This document shows, in pieces, positions 11,069 through 22,494 of a stretch of DNA of 64,000 nucleotides. Numbering within the stretch: the first letter of the stretch is position 1; each line of letters begins with the position of its first letter. The notes beneath the pieces are model-generated. The model did not search any database. It was not told the origin of the DNA and saw only the letters and a program-made list of their open reading frames with translations. The position numbers and the translations under genes were made by a program. The stretch lies in contig CM069598.1 in the NCBI GenBank assembly GCA_035771175.1, positions 19,754,438 to 19,818,437 of the forward strand. Direction: 5' to 3'. Source of the DNA: Paratinospora sagittata. Lineage: Eukaryota > Streptophyta > Magnoliopsida > Ranunculales > Menispermaceae.

Positions 11069-11856
11069 TCACTGTGAACGATTGGGTCGCATATGGAGAT
11101 CTCTGAGCACCTTGACAATCGTCACGCAAGGTGAAGATGGCGTAGAAGGCGTAGAAGAGGGCGGAGTAGGTGCAGCAGGAGTTGTAGGAATCGTAGGAGG
11201 TGCAGCAGTAGACAAGTGAACCACAAGACGGGACGGAAAGGTCTCCATATTATTATCATCATTAGGCGCACAAGGGGCGATAGTAATATTTACATCGGGA
11301 TCCAAATATGCAACCTCTTCACGATTGAACTCAAATGAGGACTTGGTTCATCAGAGATATCAATAGGAGCATACGGAGGACGCTCTGTCGTAGTTCGAGG
11401 TCATGTAAATGCAAGAGCTGATAGAGTCGGAGGAGCCAGAGGAAACTCCATACCGGGACGTCTTAACAAAGTCGAAACCATACCAAATCGTCTCATGTGG
11501 CCAAGGAAGAACCATATCGAAGATGTGAGATGAATGGACATAATCTTGAACAGACGCTCCAGAAAAGTAACATTGGCCTCAACTCGATCCGCCGTGAGAG
11601 ACACCAAAGTAGAAAGGCTTGAAACCTGAGTAGTCAAGGTGGTATGCTAGCATCTACGACCGTGACATGTGAGGAAGCCACATTGATCGCTGCTCGAAGC
11701 GATCGTTCTATGGTCTCAACCTCCTTCATCAGTGTAGACAACTGGCTCGAAGAATAGGGAGCGGATGCAGGTGTTGGGGCTAGTGCAGTAGGAGGAGCAT
11801 CAGCAAAACAAAGAGAAGCCTCTAAGGCAGGAGCAAGTGTACTCGAAGAACGCAAT
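11069..11856 (-). pseudogene. Retrotransposon late ORF fragments, possibly envelope-like
   Basis: Three broken minus-strand frames (11634-11856, 11401-11637, 11069-11305) encode a Pro/Ala/Ser/Thr-rich chain. One segment, LSTLMKEVETIERSLRAAI, could be a coiled coil, and a second helical segment is at about 11560-11630. Its place just upstream of a copia polypurine tract matches the envelope-like ORF of Sirevirus-type elements. The frame appears to continue upstream at 12596-12790, split by an LTR fragment. The family call is inference. Confidence 0.35.
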
Positions 11857-12583
11857 TGTAACACCCCGTAATTTTAATTAAATATATACGTTGAAGCACA
11901 CGTATATCAAGATGTATAATACACGTATAAGTACATTTAAAGTCATGTGTACATGTGTCAAATGAACTTGAAAATGTCAAAAGTGAGTTTGGAATGTGAT
12001 TTTACATAGAACTCGATTTACAACACTTGTATGTCTCATGTGGATTGCGTGTATAGAAGAAGAGGAGGAATGAAGTAAGAAAAAAATAAAATAAAAATAC
12101 ACAACTGTTCATTTGCGGGTACTGTTCATCGAACAGTACCATAAACAGTACTCATATGGAAAGAAGACAAAAAAAATAAAAATAAAATTTAACATAAGGA
12201 AAGAAGTTGCAGAGAACGGAAGAACGAAAGAATGAGCAGAAAGAAAAAGAAAACGATGGATTCATGGCCAAATCTGACGTGCCGGTAAGCTATTTTTGCT
12301 ATTTTTCGTCGTGAAATTGATCTTTAACTAGTGTGTAACGATTCTAGAGGAGTAATTTTTACTGTGGGAGCCGGTTTACGGCGTTTTCAAAAATTGGGGT
12401 TTTGACCCAACGTGAATGAAAATCCGCTAAGAAGGTTGGAAAACACTCCCTAGATTGTCGAGACCCCGAATATGTGGTTAGATTGAATGTATATGTTCAT
12501 TTGGAACTTTTATGGCTGTTGAAAGTTAGAGTGTAAATGGGAGACCATTCCCAATGAAACTCCAGTTTAAGGCTATAGAATGG
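11857..12583 (+). mobile_element. Truncated LTR, same family as 6633-9368
   Basis: It starts TGTAACACCCCGTAATTTTAA and matches the first 0.84 kb of the 6633-9368 LTR through the shared phrases ACACTCCCTAGA, CCCCGAATATGTGGTT and AAACTCCAGTTTAAGGC, then stops. It splits a minus-strand retrotransposon reading frame. No duplication is detectable because the 3' part is missing. Confidence 0.75.
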
Positions 12584-12595
12584 AAGGGGATCATT

Positions 12596-12790
12596 TCATG
12601 GAGAACCAGATGTAGCGTCCAGGTCATCATGGGGGTCATAAGGAGCAACATCAAGCTGAGAACCGATCTGAGAACCCTCAAGGGCTCTAGCATCAGACTG
12701 GGTGGCCTCAGACTCGATAGGAAGATCGTCACCCATATGAGAACTCTTAAAAGAGTTATCTTTTAGACCCACATGAAGTTTAGCCTTGGG
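12596..12790 (-). pseudogene. Upstream part of split retrotransposon ORF
   Basis: Minus-strand frame encoding an acidic, Ser-rich segment (GDDLPIESEATQSDARALEG) that would lead into the Pro-rich frame at 11856 if the LTR fragment were absent. No domain is recognised. Upstream of about 12790 the sequence looks like LTR rather than coding DNA. Confidence 0.3.
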
Positions 12791-12898
12791 AATCCAAAAC
12801 CAGAACAAATGAGCGAGAAAGATTGAGAATATACTTTTTAAGCGCTCAAACCGCCACACCGACCATTTTAAAAAAATGGAAACAACTGTGAGGAGTGC

Positions 12899-14289
12899 TG
12901 ATAAGTAGAGTTTTAAGAGTATTTTATGTTTTATTTTATGTCATTTTATGTTCTAGTTTAGGTATATTTGATGTTGAAGTTTTATATTATTTTATGTTAG
13001 AGTATAGATATAGTTTTATTTTGATTTGCATTTTTGTATGTTGGTTTAGGTGCATATTTTGATGAGTCTAACACTTAGTTCATGATTGATTTTTGTAGGT
13101 TTGAAGATGGTTTTGAAGTGCTATTTAATTGATGAACAAGTGTTCAAGCAAATATGAGAAGAAACAACCCAAAACCAAGGGTAAAAGTGTGCGAAAACAA
13201 CATAAAAATGGAAGAAAAATGCATGTGCACTCTTGTTGGGCGCTACGGCGCCCAATAGTGGCACTGTAGTACCACAAACCATGAAGAAAAAGCCACTTTC
13301 AATGTTTTGGGCGCTGCGGCACCCACGCGTACTAAGAATCCTACATAGTTTGGGTTTTTTGCGCATATCTTGACCAATTTAACTCCGAATTGGATACGGT
13401 TTTTTTCCATTTCTTCCTAAATTTCAATACAACATTATGAGAGGGTTTTGAAGCATAACAGAGAGGAGAAAAAGTTGAAAAAAAATAGAAAAGGATACGA
13501 AGATCATGACGTTGGAGACAAAAGAGCGAATCTACGCATCTTTCGATTGGTTTTTTTGTTTTTTCTTGTTTATTTTCAATATTTTCATGGTTTCTTTTAT
13601 TTTAATGATGAATTAAGTTGTTTGTCTAGAGGATAGATGGATCCTAAACTAGATACTATGTTTTAGATTTATTTTGATTATTATTAATAGATTTTCATAG
13701 TTTCTTTATATTTTTCAGCTCTTAATGCTTTTGATCTACTGGCCACAGATTGGATTTTTTTTAGATCTTGGGTTTGGCACTCAAGAGAGGGAACTGAGAA
13801 TTGGATTGGAAAAAATATAACCTAGAAATATTATAGAATCGAGAAATTTATAATATTCTTTGAAGTTTTAGAAAAAATCACAAAGCGTAAAGAATTTGCA
13901 TGAAGTTGGTTTTTATCGAGAGGTGAAATCAAATCATGTAAATATTTTCTAACTTGGCACTCGAGAGAGGAAGTTAGAGATTAGAGGATTTTTGACTTAT
14001 AAACTAGGAAAATAAATTAATAATAAATATATATAAAAGACATAGTTGAAAGTTAGGTGAAGTTGAACCTTTAGAATTTCTCTCAATTTTAATTACTTGC
14101 TATTTCTTAGTTTTTGCTTGCATTATTATTTTTGTTTATTTCATTAATTCTTAAATTTGATCATCTAGATAAAGTTAGGGTTGGTAATTATGGTAATTAC
14201 TGAGAGTTAATCGTTCATTGAGGACGATAACCCGATATTCATCGATATAATGTAACTTGACACCATACGCTTGCGGTTGATCACGTACA
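12899..14289 (+). mobile_element. Solo LTR with perfect 5-bp target duplication
   Basis: The ends are TGATAAGTAG and CACGTACA, flanked by AGTGC at 12894-12898 and AGTGC at 14290-14294. There is no internal coding. The TGATAAG start is shared with the nested LTRs at 20050 and 23455, so these are related, probably Tat/Athila-like Ty3 families (inference). It holds two GC-rich palindromic words at 13238-13253 and 13309-13324. Confidence 0.82.
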
Positions 14290-14294
14290 AGTGC

Positions 14295-14624
14295 GCTTCT
14301 CCTTTACAGGAAAGTGTTCTTCCTCACCTAGAAATCCACAAGGAGCACGTTCCTCCTCTGTTCTGAACCCATAACTGAATCCTATCTCAGGAGAGCGCGT
14401 TTTTCCACACTAGGAGTGAGCTCCTAGTGCCCAAACATGAATTTTTTGTCTTTTTCACCCTACAGTCCATACCTAGGGTCCCAATATTCTTACGACACTA
14501 GGACACATCCTGAAATCCCCGAAAATGGCAATATATCAATACAAACGTACGTATACGCACATAAATACATTTGACAATACGTACAAGTCAACGAAAGGGT
14601 TTGACCAAGGTACGGGATGTTACA
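14295..14624 (-). mobile_element. LTR fragment, minus strand, split by the solo LTR
   Basis: On the minus strand it begins TGTAACATCCCGTACC at 14624, inside a copia gag frame. It probably continues below 12894 after the solo LTR interrupts it. A perfect 9-bp-arm hairpin word (CACTAGGAG / CTCCTAGTG) lies at 14408-14429. The far end was not located. Confidence 0.5.
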
Positions 14625-14911
14625 AGTACGAATTGGACTATACATATTATAAAGTGTATTATCTAATCCATTCAAAATATGATTTTTCATAAGAAATCAA
14701 AATGTCTCCATGTTTGTACTACAACAACACTATGCTTGCCAGTCTCATCTATTTTCAGTTCTAGTTCATCTTTACTGAGCACCTTGACCAGATTGAGAGT
14801 AGTCAGATAACACTGCATCTTCTGTTGCGACTTTTTGAAGTTTGTTCGAGTGAACTTCTCTGGCATCTTAGGTTTTACAAATGTAGTGGATGGAGTAGAG
14901 GTTGATGCCAT
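14490..14911 (-). pseudogene. Copia gag N-terminal stub, minus strand
   Basis: An ATG at 14911 opens a frame with a plant copia gag N-terminus (MASTSTPSTTF, MPEKFTRTNFKKSQQKMQCYL). After a stop at about 14687 it continues in another frame with the ILNGLDNTLYNMYSPI gag motif, and is then cut by the TGTAACATCCCG LTR at 14624; the residues from 14624 down to 14490 are LTR, not gag. The sequence to 15360 resembles a degenerate leader and holds no gene I can support. Confidence 0.7.
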
Positions 14912-15369
14912 ATCTCAAAATTGTCTTAAGATTTTTATTTATAATAGCTATCTCCACGGACTATATTGCTCTTAATTTAATCAACTAGGCGAGCCCCAGG
15001 TTGAGTGGTGGAGTCAAATGCACTATGCAAGGTCTTATTTAAGAACTACTCTTCTAGAGAAGCAAGGTTGCCTCTTGTTCACTGTTAAGAGTTACTTAGG
15101 ACAAAACTCATCTAGTTTAGACTAAATCTAAATACGAAAATTGTAAATCGAGGCTAAAGTTTAACTCTATGTCTTTAAGACAATTTTGTTATGCATTGAT
15201 GCTTACGGTATATGACAATTATCTTCTAGAATACAACAATCTCATCTTATGATAATAGCATTTCAAATCACAAAGAATGTGAACCAATTAATGGTCAATA
15301 CTCTTTCTTAAATAGTTAGAAATAATGAGAAAATATGAAAGAAGAGGAAATTGTCAATATTCAGAAATT

Positions 15370-15960
15370 TTTGAATGATAACCCAAATAGTGTCCTGCCC
15401 TTTGTTATTTCGGGGTAGGGCAGTGACGAAGTCCATTCATTACGATGTCGTCCCACTTCCATTCCTCAATTGATAAAGGTTGTAGGAGTTCGAAAGAGAG
15501 TCGACATTCCTCCTTTACTTGTTGACAAGAGAGATACTTGGCAACAAAACCGGCAATAACCTTCTTCATTCTTGAGAATCAAAATTGTCGCTTGACATCC
15601 TTATATATTTTATCAACTCTGGGATGCATTACAAACTTAGAACAGTGCATCTCAATGAGCACTTCTCTTCACAGTGCACGATCATTGGGAACGCATAGTC
15701 GTTTCTTATAGAATATTGCTCCCGCATTAGATACTAATGCTGAAGGTCTTGTCCTTTTCAAAGGAGCTCTCATTTTTCATCACTTGAGGGTCGTTGGTTT
15801 GTGTTGCTAAGACTTTTTGGATGAGTTCCGAGTTGGCAGTGAGATGAGCAAGTCGTGGGGTGCTTACTTCCTCAATGAGTTGCAGTTATATTGCTCAATC
15901 TCAATAGCCAACTTACTTGGTTTTGCTCGGATATAAGGCTTCTAATACACCTTTTGTTGT
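15370..15960 (-). pseudogene. Ty3/gypsy pol fragment, minus strand
   Basis: Minus-strand translation with shifts gives the RNase H tail and integrase zinc-binding region: peptides VPNDRALRREVLIEMHCS, LSCQQVKEECRLS and LLQPLSIEEWKWDDI, then a remnant of the NNKGQD core start. It is clearly related to 3540-4000 of the plus-strand Ty3 element but diverged. No LTR or boundary is visible. Confidence 0.7.
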
Positions 15961-16341
15961 GTGTTAAAAAGGAGTGCTAAAATTCGTTGGAATAGGAATA
16001 GCAAAACCTTCTGTATATATATATATATATATTCAAAACTGACTTAAATAGGAATATGGTATGATGATATTTTTCGATGCATGTGAAACTGAAAACTGCG
16101 TGTGGCCGTAGGATTACTCAATTTTTTTGGATTTTTGAGTCATAATTGAGTTTTGGAGCTCCAAAATTTCGATGCTACACATATTTCAACAGGAATAAAG
16201 GAGGGAAAACGGAGATACACCTGCTGCGCAAAGCCCAAGTTGCCTGCTACCGATATACTGTCACGTGCGAAGCGCACATTCATAGATATGAAAACCAGTG
16301 AATCACGTTCGCTCTCTCTTCTTTTTTTAAGTCCTTTATTC

Positions 16342-16375
<34 letters not shown>

Positions 16376-17279
16376 TTCATCTTGTTGTTTTACATGTGCC
16401 ATTTTTGTCTCGGGTATTCCGTACATTCTCTTGCTGATGAACACGTGGAACCTTTCTAATTGGTGGTTCGTTTCGTACACTACAAATTGGGCAGTCGACA
16501 TGGATCACGTCACACGCATAATATATTCTTCCACAATTGAGTCTGGTTGCGAAGAATCTTAATAATAAAATTGAGTGGGAGATAAAAGAGAAATGATAGA
16601 GTCATTTTGGTATTGAATAAATAAATTGCTTTAACTAACATTCCTTTGGTTTACATGACTTAGTATTTATTTTTTTTAACTAAAATTATGGGTTTAAAAA
16701 TTTTGTTGTGTATAGAGCTATTATTTATTAAAAAAATTATATACCTTTGTAATTTAATCTGAATCGAATTCATATGAATTAGTCTTGTTGTAAAAGAAGA
16801 AGATGATACCACTTAACGGTAAAATAAATAATAAAAAAGGTTATACAAAAAATTATTTAAGTAATTAGTTTATAATATATTCTACTTCAATAATAAAGAA
16901 GATAATGTGAGTGGAATTTGAAAACTCTGATAGAAAAGAGTTAATTTTTGTTTTTTTACACGATAAAATGAATCAAGTTGTTTAAGAGTAAGGATGAGCG
17001 TAGGGACGAGCAATTGAGCATAGTTAAAAGTAAAAAGTTTAATGTTATGAATAAAAAAAAAGAAGAATAGAATTGAAAATATGGAAATCAAATTAAAAAG
17101 TCTACCATGTAGGGTCATGTATGTGTAAAACAGAAAATTAGTTAATACAAAAATACTATTATTCTATTGATTATAAAAAAATTAAAATTAAATAAGATAA
17201 ACTTTTAAAAAATATATTTGGTAGAAAAAGGCTTTATATTCTTGCAGTAAAGATTTTTATTTTAAATAAAGAAGACAGT
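15961..17279. other. AT-rich gap without a supported gene
   Basis: It holds (TA)n tracts at about 16014-16033 and 16350-16375 and homopolymer runs. A short open frame near 16153-16300 has no recognisable domain and runs into low complexity. Nothing else can be supported. Confidence 0.6.
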
Positions 17280-17284
17280 TTTAC

Positions 17285-17692
17285 TGTCAAAGAGAATAAC
17301 TCAGCTGAAGAAGGTCAACCTGTCGACTAGTCTTAGACAGTTAGTTCTAGTCGACTTTCCCAAATCAAGTCGAGTGGTCTAAAACAATTGGTTATGTCTC
17401 TTATGCAAAGTCCTTTTAGAAAATTGTAGAAGTTTCTTTAATTGGTTGTAAAGGTGTAAAGTTGTTAAGTTAGCTATCTTGGTTGTTATGGAGTTGTACA
17501 GGTGTCATAAGATGATTGACTAGAGACTATTATAAATAGTCCTTCTCTTGTAACAGATTGTTAATGGAAAATCTCTCTCTGATTCTTTAAACTCCATTGA
17601 TGTTTTTTGAGCAATTGCTCAATCTTTCTTCTTGATTTTGTTTCAATCTTTCTTTTCTTCTCTTCTCATCTATCCCCGTATTGAAGCTAATA
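17285..17692 (+). repeat. 5' LTR of nested-host copia element
   Basis: The 408-bp LTR has a TATAAATAG promoter box near 17532-17540 and a C/T-rich end. It aligns throughout with 26902-27336; the start differs by a small indel (TGTCAAAGAG versus TGACGTTAGAGAG). Confidence 0.88.
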
Positions 17693-17704
17693 TGGTATCA
17701 GAGC
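17693..17704 (+). other. Primer-binding site, initiator tRNA-Met type
   Basis: TGGTATCAGAGC follows the LTR end directly. This is the usual complement of the plant initiator methionine tRNA 3' end used by copia elements. Confidence 0.88.
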
Positions 17705-17767
17705 AGGGAAATTCCATGACTTTTGCTCCAGATAGAGGAGGTTTTGAAGCTAGACTGTGATCTAGCA

Positions 17768-18647
17768 ATGGCGCATCTAAGTTTCTAACACCAATGAAGC
17801 TTGAGCTTACGGTAAAGCTCAATCACAACAACTATTTGTTGTGGAGGTAGGAAGTTCATGCTGCCATTAGAGGAAATCAGTTGTCCTCTTTCATTGATCC
17901 AACTATTTCTCCACCTGATCGACTGGATTCAAATGGAGTAGTGAGTGAAGTGTTCTTGGATTGGGAACAACGGGATTAGATCTTGTTGTGTTGGATACTT
18001 TCTTCGATTAATCAGGAACTTCTACCTGAGCTGGTTGGTTGTGTCACAACATGTGATTCTTGGACAACTATTGAGCAATTATTTGCCTCTCAGTCTAAGG
18101 CAAACATTACGCAGTTGAAACTGCAATTATAGACATTGAAGAAGACGGATCTTCAATAACTGAATATCTCATGAAAAAGAAAAGTGTGATAGATGTTTTA
18201 GCTTTCACTTGCTATAAGATGATTGAGGAAGATAAGATAATGGTTGTGTTTGGTGGTCTTGGACCAAAGCATGACAATTTTATCATTCTTATTACGTCGA
18301 TGTTGAGCAACTATACAATGCCAAAGATCACATTTTTGTTATTAACTCATGAAGCTTGAATTGCACAGCATACACATAGTGTTGTTTTGAGTGTGAATCT
18401 TGCTACCAACAAGAAAGGTAATGGTAACAATCAAGGAAGCTTTCCCAACAACTCTGGTGGAAGGTCTGGGAATCAAGGTGTTGCTCGTGGTAAAGGACAA
18501 AACATAAACTTTGGCAACAACAAACAACCATGTCAAATATGTCACAAGACCGAGCATGGTGCATTGCAATGTTACTATCGATTAGATCAATCTTTTCAGC
18601 CTTATAATATGATCTGCAGCAAGGATATAAAACTAACAAGAATTTGA
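17768..18647 (+). pseudogene. Copia gag pseudogene
   Basis: Plant copia gag (UBN2-like) peptides VKLNHNNYLLWR, IDPTISPP and SWTTIEQLFASQSKANITQLK are spread over frames with stops. The frames 18171-18359 and 18387-18647 carry the C-terminal half, with a Gly/Asn-rich stretch and a CCHC zinc knuckle at 18531-18572. Confidence 0.85.
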
Positions 18648-18830
18648 ATCAGATGACAACCATGGTCGTTGGACTCGAATCTGCGGTTGATTCGATGTGG
18701 TTTCAAGACAGTGGAGCGACGGATCAATGCACCTCTGATAGCAGTAATCTCTTGAACAAGATAGATTATCATGGAAAATAGAATATATATGTTGGGAATG
18801 GCACAGTTTGACCATTTCTTCCATTGGATC
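18648..18830 (+). pseudogene. Copia protease pseudogene, interrupted
   Basis: The DSGATD protease motif is at 18707-18724, followed by the copia phrase IYVGNGTV. A stop and a frameshift precede the junction with the LTR at 18831. The coding sequence resumes at about 22495 after the insertion. Confidence 0.8.
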
Positions 18831-21800
18831 TGTGACGCCCCGAAATATTCTCTACTTGGCACATAGCCCATTTGTATGGATGCCCAACTCTATGGCCCAT
18901 AATTGATGAAAATACTTGTATATGTGTTATGTTATGTTCATGTATGTGTATGACTTGTAGACCTTGTGTATAATGTGTGTCGCTTAGTCAATGAGTAAGT
19001 GTACTTGTTTTGCGTGCTTCATGTATTTCAAGGTAGTTTTATGATGTACGAAGGGTGTGCGAAGTATCGAATAAGATTGGTGGGCCTTAATGTGCGAAAC
19101 GAGTGTTTCTGCCTGAAACAGCCAGGAGGAAACTCGTATCCTCTTTAGGAAACGCGTTTCAATGAAAACTTGTCACGGTTGGGGAAGCTTAAGGGCAGAA
19201 ACACATTTTCTCTTTAGGAAATGCATTTCCTTGCCCAGAATGATTTTTTTTAAATGAACCGTGGACCCCACAAAACGCAAATACACCCAAACTCTCGCCA
19301 TGTTCATTGTCTTGGCAGAGAGGAAGAGGATAGAAAGAGGGGAGAAAGAGGTTTACTAGCATGATTGTAAGCTTTTGAATGGTATTAGTTTCATGATATG
19401 TTGATGTTTTTGGGATGACCTAGACTTGAATGGGTTTCACTGCTTGATTTTATGAACCCAAGAGCTAAACGGAATCCAAGGGTGAAAGTTTCCTCAATTT
19501 CTAACCTGAAATTGGTGGCGTTCCTTTGTAGAAACCTAACCCTAGAACTTTGACCTTGAGTTGTCCAATAGTTGTGCATGTGAACTATGTGGGTTTAGAT
19601 GGCACGCTTAATTGTTTCATGTTGCTAATTCGAGGAATTTCATGGTTGAACATGTGGGTTAGTACAATTTTGCCAATTTGCCCTAATGTTGAAAGTTCCC
19701 AAATTTTGGGGCTTTTGATGGGGTTGAGCTTAAATTGTGTAATTGAGGTGGGTTATGACCAAATTGATATGAATTGGGTTGATTGGTGTTGAAATTGACC
19801 TATATTGATCATGTGTTGGCCTAGGCCTAGAAATTGGGTTAATCTCATATTTGGACATGGTTGATGTCTAATGGTTGTATATTGATAATTATGGTTGAAT
19901 GAATGTGTTATGATTGGGAATTGATCATTGAAGGCCTATGGCATGAGAATGGAGACTCGTGATAGGACTTAGATGTGTATGGGCTTATTGGTTATGGATA
20001 TGATCATTAGTAGTGTATTTATCTATGGTTGATCATAATAATTAATATGTGATAAGTTGTTTTCTAATCATCTATTTCATAGGGTTATTGGTGTTAATTA
20101 TGTATATTAGGACAATTTTATAGTTGATCTACTCACTATTAACTTTATTTTGTAGGTCAACAAGCAAGGTTACAAGTGAAATCAAGTTTAGAAGTGGTGG
20201 TGCAAAACTAGTACGTGGAGGCCTAGGCTTGGAAAATTGGAAACCTAGGCCCCAGGAGCTCGAGTTCTACTAGGACTGGTATTTCCTTTGTGCAATTTTA
20301 GGGTTTCTCTTTCCTTTTTGTTGCACTATTATAAATAGAAGTTAGGAGTTTTAGAGAGGATTATTCATAAAGAGAAAACGCAATTGAAGCATTGGAAGCA
20401 AAGGAAAACTACATCGAAGCAATGGGAAGAAGCTAGATCTAGATTTGGTTAATTCGCTAGTTTAATCTTCTTTTTTTTCCTTTTTTCCTTTGTATTTAAT
20501 TTCTTTTCCTTTTTATGATGTTGAACCGATTTGATTTTAAGATTTTAGAAATAGTTATGGAGTATTTTTCTTTTCTAGGGTTTCAATTGAAACTCATATG
20601 GATATTGTATTTCATGTATGATGTTAGATTTTAATTAATTTTTTTAGAGTTGTTTATTTTAATCCGTTCTTATTGTTTCTAATTAATTGGCCACTAATTA
20701 CATGATTTGTTGAATTTTTGTGATCTTGAAAAAGGAATTTTAGATTTAGACTTGATTAAAATAACACATGATAAAAAAGGGCGAAAGCTATTGAGTTCAT
20801 GTGAGATAGAAATATACTTATGTGACATGTGTAATCATTGAAGAGCACAATATTAATGAATCTTGTTTTAATTTAAATTTCATAGAAATATAGAGATTTA
20901 ATTAGACAAAATATTTTTACATAACCATTAGAAGAGGCTTGTAAATAATTTAGACTCTTGGTTAACAACTCAAATTAATTAATTTATAAAAAAATAATAA
21001 TAAACAATTAAATCCAAGTGACGTGTGAGGGAAAATTGTAAATCTAGGCTTTGAAATATTTGATTTATTGAATTTTAAATTTATTTAGTGCAATTTATTT
21101 TTTATTATTATTTATTTTATTTGTTTCATATTAATTTTAATATTTGTTTAGATAAGATTAGGTTGAAATAACTTTAATATTTAACTAGAAATTAGTTACA
21201 AATCTTTGTGGGAACGATACTCTACTTTTTACTTTATTACTTGTTAAGATATTGTACACTTGCAATAATTCCACAACAATATGTGTACACATGAATATGG
21301 TTTACAGGATTTTAATTTGGATTTGTGTGGTTGGACCGCGTGTGTGGTAGTTGCCCTCACGTGGCATGGTTGTGAGTAGTTATTCTTTACGTCGTCATAT
21401 TCAATTATATGTATGTAGGAAATCATGGAATGTTTTATTATCAATTTGCATGTGTAAAACCCTATGGGTTAGTATGCCCTGATTTTCTAAAAGGTTTGTG
21501 CTAGATAAACACTGCGTAGGTTGGGATCGCTTTTTTCAAGAGAACCCCCTACAGACGGTAGAGCCAAGCTAAACACTCTAGAAGCATGGTAGGATCTTCC
21601 ATAGGAGGAGTTTTAGATGGATGATAATAGTATACCCCAAAGGTTGCAAGGTATCTAATACCTCGCCAAGGAGGTGGATAAATGATCTAAATGTGAAAGT
21701 TATACCCCAACATGGGAGGACCAATTTATAGGTCTATATAGTAGAGGGATGGATTGAAATGTGGAAATGTGAATGGTTTTAATATGCGTGATGATATATG

Positions 21801-22494
21801 GATACTTGTTACATTATGTACTATATGTTTCATATACTCATGAGCATCATTCGTGCATACATGGATTTACATTAATGTATAATTGATGACATATTTGAAC
21901 ACTATTCACTGGGTAGAGTTGGCTCACTTTCTCACTTTCCTTTCAGGTCATTCAAATAAAGGAAAATGAGTTGTGATTGCTTGAGAGCTTAGCCACTGCG
22001 GAGCTAGGACATTTTGGATGTGAGTGTGGCGAGGATATTTGTATATGATGTTGATGATTGTATTTTCATATGTATAGTTTTTGTATATTTTGATACATAT
22101 GTATATTTACCACACGTAGCTCATATGTGTAGTTTAACTGGTGAGGATAATTGTATGACACTTTATGGTGGTGGCCATGTGGCCTTGAACTTGAGATGAT
22201 GGGTCTTGTATGATGACCCTAGATATGGATGGACTATGTATATATGATGATGACTATCTTGCTTATATTTTGGAGATCATTACTTTGTGTTGTTTATGGA
22301 TCATGTTGGATATGTACTTGTGGATATTAGGAATTGTTACAGGTACCCACTGGTGATGGTATTGTGTTTAGGTTGAGGCTTGTAAGGTCCCAATCATTTC
22401 ACTGATGGAATGGGATGGTTGGGGCCGCCTACGTCGAGCGTCCCACCCCAGTATTCTACACGTTGTCCCGCGGGGGATAGTTGTCTGGGGTGTA
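18831..22494 (+). mobile_element. LTR inserted in the copia protease region, itself interrupted
   Basis: The start is TGTGACGCCCCG and the end is GGGGTGTA (the last base pair of a CA end appears mutated). Flanks GGATC (18826-18830) and GGGTC (22495-22499) fit a 5-bp duplication with one change. Without the inner 1.23-kb insertion it is 2.43 kb. No coding is seen, so it is a solo LTR. It holds the palindromes GAAACGCGTTTC (19149-19160) and GGAAATGCATTTCC (19217-19230). Confidence 0.75.
20050..21278 (+). mobile_element. Solo LTR nested inside the nested LTR
   Basis: It is 1229 bp, TGATAAG...CACAACA, with perfect ATATG duplications at 20045-20049 and 21279-21283. It contains a TATAAATAGAAG promoter box near 20331 and ends with GGGAACGATACTCTACT...TTATTACTTG. 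A sister copy is at 23455-24736. This is the third level of insertion. Confidence 0.88.

Noticed and set aside
16153..16437. 94-codon frame with KPKLPATDILSRAKRTF
   Set aside because: No domain, and the second half is poly-Ser/Leu and a TA repeat; probably chance.
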